Shown here piece by piece: positions 60,286 to 64,000 of a DNA stretch of 64,000 nucleotides (position 1 is its first letter; each line of letters opens with the position of its first letter). The stretch is from positions 806,001 to 870,000 of the forward strand of contig OZ241345.1 in NCBI GenBank assembly GCA_965200175.1. The letters run 5' to 3'. Source of the DNA: Azophilus sp026709365 (GTDB lineage Bacteria; Pseudomonadota; Gammaproteobacteria; Pseudomonadales; Azotimanducaceae). Made by a program: the position numbers and the translations under genes. The notes beneath the pieces were generated by a model. The model saw only the letters and a program-made list of their open reading frames with translations, made no database searches and was not told where the DNA came from.

Positions 60286-63165
60286 GTGCTTGCGAAGTTT
60301 TCACGCTTATCGTCGGCGTCGCTCGTGGCCGCTGCGGCGACGCTGCCGAGCGCCTCCGCGTGGGCCGACGGCGACGTTGAGGGCAGGGTCAGCGATCAGA
60401 CCGAGGCAGCGTACTTCGACGGCGCAATCGTTCGGATCGTTGAGACCGGCGAGGAAAGCGTCACCCGGGACGGGGGACGATTTCGATTCTCCGGGCTCCC
60501 TGCCGGGGACTACCTGCTTGAAGTGTCCTACGTGGGCGCGGAGACCGTCAGGCGGGCATTCTCGGTGGCAGATGACGAGACCACCGGACTGTCCATCGGA
60601 ATTGGTGAGGAGGTCGCCCTCATCGAGAACATCATCGTGGTGGGGCAGCTTGCCGGCAGGCTCGACGCGATCAACCAAATGCGCTCCGCGGACAACTTGA
60701 TTTCCGTGGTGTCCTCGGATTCCATCGGCCAGTTTCCAGATGAAAACGTCAGCGAAGCACTGCAGCGCGTGAGCGGCGTGTTCATTGAACGAGATCAGGG
60801 GGAGGGTCGCTTTGTCGGCGTTCGCGGCATCGACCCGCGGCTCAATGTCGCGAGCATCAATGGGCTCAGCGTGCCCGCGCCGGAGAACGACCGCCGCAAC
60901 GTCGCCTTGGACGTCATTCCATCGGATCTCGTCGAGAGCCTTGAGGTCACCAAGAGCTTCACGCCCGACCAGGATGGCGATGCCATTGGCGGCACCATCA
61001 ACATCAAGAGCCTGTCCGCGTTTGATCGGCAGGGCATGAGCTACAAACTCCAAGGGCAGGCCTACTACAACGAGCTGGAGGACGAGGACGGGCATAAGTT
61101 CGCAGGCACGTTCACCAATGCCTTCAACCTGCTGGGCGGAGAGGTCGGCGTGGCGCTCAGCATATCCAGCAATGAGCGCCACTTTGGCACTGACAACGTC
61201 GAATCCGACGGCGGCTGGTCTGATGATGACGGGATTCGGTTTCACGAGGAGATGGAAGCGCGCAACTACCAGATTCTTCGCGAACGGGACGGCCTGGCGC
61301 TCAACCTGGACTTCCGAGCGACGGACACTTCGAGCTACTTCCTGCGCTCGCTCTTCAGTCAGTACGCTGACCAGGAATTTCGCAACCGCATCGAGTACAA
61401 GCTCGACAAGGGCGACGTCGAGTTTGATGCGAACACCCTGACGGCTAGGGACACGGAGCTGCAGCGCGAGCTTAAGGATCGCTACGAGGAGCAGGAGATC
61501 TCCTCGATCATGCTCGGCGGGGAGCACTTGATCGGCGACTGGACCATTGAATACAGTGCCGGCATCTCGGATGCCAGCGAGTCGGAGCCCGGCCGCATCG
61601 ACTCGGAATTTGAGTTCGACAAGGCGGCGTTCGCGGGTTACCGGGGCACCGGAAGCGTTCCACGCCTGTTCCACAGCGAAGACGCCGGCGTTGCCGAAAA
61701 CTATGAGCTGAAGGAGATCGTGGTCGAGGACAACAAAACTGAGGATGAGGGCCGGGCGTTTCGCCTCGACGTCACCCGAGAGGCGAATTTCGGTGAGTAC
61801 TCGGGCAACGTCAAGTTCGGCGCCAAGCTGCGCAAGAGGGAAAAGACCAACGATGCCAATTTGCGCATATTCGAGGACTTCGACGACGCCTTCGCGGATG
61901 CGCCGCATTTGGGGCAGTTCACCAGGTCGGGCGGCGACTACGATCTCGGCGCCTACGGTCCGTTTTTCGACCCAGGCCTGCAGCGACGCTTTGTCTGGGA
62001 CAACATCGGCGGCAACGCGGCCTGCGATCTCGCCTCCTATGACGAGGATGCCTGTCCCTTCATCATGGATGCGGACGGCTCCCGCTTGGGTTCAGCGCGG
62101 GACTACGAAATGCGCGAGGATGTCGGTGCGCTCTACCTGATGAGCCGCATGAATCTCGGCAAGCTGCGGGTTGTTTACGGCGTCCGCTACGAGCGGACCA
62201 AGTTCGAAGCCGATGGCTTCAGCGTCCGCGAGGTGGATGTGAAGGGCGAGGAGGACGTCCAGATTGCGCCCGTTTCGTTTGCGAGCGACTACGAAAATCT
62301 CCTGCCGAGCGTCAACCTGCGCTACAAGGCGACCGACAGCCTCATCCTGCGCGCAGCCTACACCCAATCAGTCGCAAGGCCGTCCTTCGGGGACATATCG
62401 CCCACCGCAGGCGCCATCGAGATTGAGCAGGACGACGACGAGATCGAATTGAAGGTCGAGGCTGGCAATCCGCAGCTTGATCCCTTCGAGTCGCGGAACT
62501 TCGACTTCTCCGTTGAATACTATCCTGAGCGGCTCGGCATTTTGAATGCCGGGCTTTTCTACAAGAAGATCGACAACTTCATCTTCCAAGCGGATGTCAG
62601 CGGGGTTGTGGACCCGGCCGTCCATGCAGGGCCGATTGCCGTGACCGACATCGAGATCTTCGAGCCTCGCAACGGCAACGCGGCGGACCTGCTTGGACTT
62701 GAAGTGGGATGGACGCGGCACTTCTCCGAGTTGCCGTCCCCGTTTGACGGCCTCATTCTCATGGCCAACGCCACCTTCACGGACAGCGAGGCCGACCTTG
62801 GCCTCGGCGCCGATGCCGATCGCGACAGCGACACGGCGCTGCCGCTGCAAGCGGACATGGTCGCCAATTTCGTGATCGGCTACGAGAAGGGGCCGTGGAG
62901 CCTGCGCCTGTCATCGGCCTACATCAGCGAACGCCTCGCGGAGATCAACTTCGAGGACGACCGCAACGATCTGTACGAGGACGGGCATCATCAGATTGAC
63001 CTGACGCTCAAATACGACATGAACGACCGCTTGCAGATCCACTTCCACGCCATGAACCTCAACGAGGAGTCTGGCTACCGTTACTATGGCAACTCGCGCT
63101 TCAATGCCCAATACGACGAGATTGGGCGCTCATTCGCGCTCGGCGTGACCTATCGGAGCTTTTGA
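60286..63165 (+). CDS. TonB-dependent outer-membrane receptor
   Basis: 959 residues from GTG 60286 with GGGGAGG 7 bases upstream. Signal peptide (LAKFSRLSSASLVAAA, cleavage after ASA-W), a carboxypeptidase-regulatory-like beta domain (VEGRVSDQTEAAYFDGAIVR...GGRFRFSGLPAGDYLLEVSY), plug (FPDENVSEALQRVSGVFIER; FVGVRGIDPRLN; QDGDAIGGTINIKS) and a 22-strand barrel ending FALGVTYRSF with aromatic last residue. TonB-Xanth-Caul type. Paired with a phytase 3 bp downstream, so it probably imports phytate or an inositol phosphate. Confidence 0.93.
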   Translation: MLAKFSRLSSASLVAAAATLPSASAWADGDVEGRVSDQTEAAYFDGAIVRIVETGEESVTRDGGRFRFSGLPAGDYLLEVSYVGAETVRRAFSVADDETTGLSIGIGEEVALIENIIVVGQLAGRLDAINQMRSADNLISVVSSDSIGQFPDENVSEALQRVSGVFIERDQGEGRFVGVRGIDPRLNVASINGLSVPAPENDRRNVALDVIPSDLVESLEVTKSFTPDQDGDAIGGTINIKSLSAFDRQGMSYKLQGQAYYNELEDEDGHKFAGTFTNAFNLLGGEVGVALSISSNERHFGTDNVESDGGWSDDDGIRFHEEMEARNYQILRERDGLALNLDFRATDTSSYFLRSLFSQYADQEFRNRIEYKLDKGDVEFDANTLTARDTELQRELKDRYEEQEISSIMLGGEHLIGDWTIEYSAGISDASESEPGRIDSEFEFDKAAFAGYRGTGSVPRLFHSEDAGVAENYELKEIVVEDNKTEDEGRAFRLDVTREANFGEYSGNVKFGAKLRKREKTNDANLRIFEDFDDAFADAPHLGQFTRSGGDYDLGAYGPFFDPGLQRRFVWDNIGGNAACDLASYDEDACPFIMDADGSRLGSARDYEMREDVGALYLMSRMNLGKLRVVYGVRYERTKFEADGFSVREVDVKGEEDVQIAPVSFASDYENLLPSVNLRYKATDSLILRAAYTQSVARPSFGDISPTAGAIEIEQDDDEIELKVEAGNPQLDPFESRNFDFSVEYYPERLGILNAGLFYKKIDNFIFQADVSGVVDPAVHAGPIAVTDIEIFEPRNGNAADLLGLEVGWTRHFSELPSPFDGLILMANATFTDSEADLGLGADADRDSDTALPLQADMVANFVIGYEKGPWSLRLSSAYISERLAEINFEDDRNDLYEDGHHQIDLTLKYDMNDRLQIHFHAMNLNEESGYRYYGNSRFNAQYDEIGRSFALGVTYRSF

Positions 63166-63168
63166 TTG

Positions 63169-64000
63169 ATGCCATCAAAAGCAGCGCTCCTCCCGCTCCC
63201 GCTTGTGTTGATCCTCGGCTGTGGGCAGCCGGACTACCCCCGCATCGCCGCAAGCGCAGAGACGACGCCAGTGGCCAGTTCAGGGGACGCGGCAGACGAT
63301 CCGGCGATCTGGGTGAATCCCGCCAACCCTGATTCGAGCCTGATTCTCGCCACCGACAAGCGCCGGGGGCTGGCGGTTTACGATCTTGCGGGCAATGAGC
63401 GGCAATTCATCGAGCGCGGACGGCTGAACAATGTCGATTTGCGCTCAGGCATAGGGCTTGACGGGGCTGAAGCCACGCTCGCCGTGGCCACCAACCGAAC
63501 GACGCGCAGCCTTGATGTGTTTGAAGTGTCCAACGAAGGCCAAGTGTCCTTCCGACTCGAGCAGCCGCTCGACATGGCGGATCCCTACGGCATCTGCATG
63601 ACGCGGGCTGATGACGGCAGCGCATCGGTGTTTGTCAATGACAAGAACGGCGGCTATCAGCAGTGGCAACTGACGTGCGCGGACCAACTCGCGCCGCAGC
63701 TTAGGGCAAGTTTTGCGCTCGAAAGCCAGCCGGAGGGGTGTGTGGTGGACGATCGCGCGGGCCAGCTCTACCTCGGGGAGGAGGCGCGCGGCGTTTGGGT
63801 GATGCCAGCCGATGGCGGCCGCGCCGCCGAGATGACGCTGATTGACGGCACCGAAAACGGTCCGTTGGTCGCTGACGTCGAGGGCATGGCGATCTATCAG
63901 GCGGCCATCGCGCAGTCGTATCTGGTAGTCTCAAGCCAAGGTGACGACAGCTTCGCCCTGTACGACATCAAGGACGGGCACCGGCATGTTGGCTCATTTC
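63169..64000 (+). CDS. Beta-propeller phytase lipoprotein (3' end outside window)
   Basis: 277 residues before the window ends. Lipobox LILGC at about 14-18, so an outer-membrane or surface lipoprotein. Beta-propeller phytase pattern: SSGDAADDPAIWVNPANPDS, ILATDKRRGLAVYDLAG, RLNNVDLRSGIGLDG, YGICMTR, VFVNDKNGGYQQWQL, QPEGCVVDDRAGQLYLGEEA. Calcium-dependent enzyme family releasing phosphate from phytate. Coupled to the TonB receptor; such pairs are common in marine bacteria. Confidence 0.93.
   Translation, partial: MPSKAALLPLPLVLILGCGQPDYPRIAASAETTPVASSGDAADDPAIWVNPANPDSSLILATDKRRGLAVYDLAGNERQFIERGRLNNVDLRSGIGLDGAEATLAVATNRTTRSLDVFEVSNEGQVSFRLEQPLDMADPYGICMTRADDGSASVFVNDKNGGYQQWQLTCADQLAPQLRASFALESQPEGCVVDDRAGQLYLGEEARGVWVMPADGGRAAEMTLIDGTENGPLVADVEGMAIYQAAIAQSYLVVSSQGDDSFALYDIKDGHRHVGSF

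Overview
The window looks like a piece of a high-GC gammaproteobacterial chromosome. The evidence is several gene blocks in typical gammaproteobacterial order (ychF-pth-rplY-prs-tRNA-Gln-lolB with divergent hemA-prfA-prmC; DUF1249-parE-parC; zapA-zapB-like with divergent ygfB-pepP-ubiH followed by gcvT-gcvH-gcvPA-gcvPB; rppH-ptsP). Lipid-degradation genes, a haloalkane dehalogenase, a wax-ester synthase and a TonB receptor/phytase pair suggest an aerobic, possibly marine or host-associated heterotroph. That lifestyle is inference.

The most striking region is bases 1-5785, a tight sterol operon: a C-14 sterol reductase cut by the window edge, a CYP51 sterol 14-alpha-demethylase, and one uninterrupted 1140-codon gene whose N-terminal half is a squalene-epoxidase-like flavoprotein and whose C-terminal half is a complete oxidosqualene cyclase. 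One polypeptide would therefore do both squalene epoxidation and cyclisation. A convergent small membrane protein (5986-6663) faintly resembles EXPERA/emopamil-binding sterol isomerases.

Bases 6.8-23 kb are mostly housekeeping (VOC protein, tRNA-Met, YchF, Pth, L25, Prs, tRNA-Gln, LolB, HemA, RF1, PrmC, a Bax-inhibitor-like protein, DUF1249, topoisomerase IV), with decayed genes near 8-9 kb. Next come an orphan restriction-like nuclease (22.8-24.0 kb) and a decayed DUF4143 ATPase. Bases 24.7-32.9 kb hold zapA/zapB-like, ygfB-pepP-ubiH and the split-P-protein glycine cleavage operon.

Bases 33-40.5 kb are a gene graveyard and toxin-antitoxin island: remnants of a TonB receptor and aldo/keto reductases, an intact FitA/VapC pair, a DUF2384 antitoxin-like gene beside an internally deleted nucleotidyltransferase, a DUF4143 ATPase broken by TGA at a conserved Trp, and an intact DUF4143 ATPase. 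Bases 40.6-58.4 kb carry a DUF255 thioredoxin-like protein, rppH-ptsP, a Rieske ferredoxin convergent with a Rieske oxygenase, a DMT transporter, a dehalogenase with an enoyl-CoA hydratase, a PpiC isomerase with a HupE/UreJ protein, acyl-CoA dehydrogenase, a coiled-coil nuclease-like protein, DUF169, and GNAT-WS/DGAT. Bases 58.5-64 kb carry an SNF transporter, a small DUF6489-like protein, and a TonB receptor with a beta-propeller phytase lipoprotein behind Pho-box-like repeats.

A dispersed palindromic element of about 85-105 bp occurs nine times between genes (7.9, 8.8, 10.4, 18.0, 47.8, 54.0 twice in tandem, 55.0 and 58.5 kb). Its core is GGAGTTTCGC-N3-GCGAAACTCC. Two copies share 66 identical bases in opposite orientation around a 9-kb housekeeping block.
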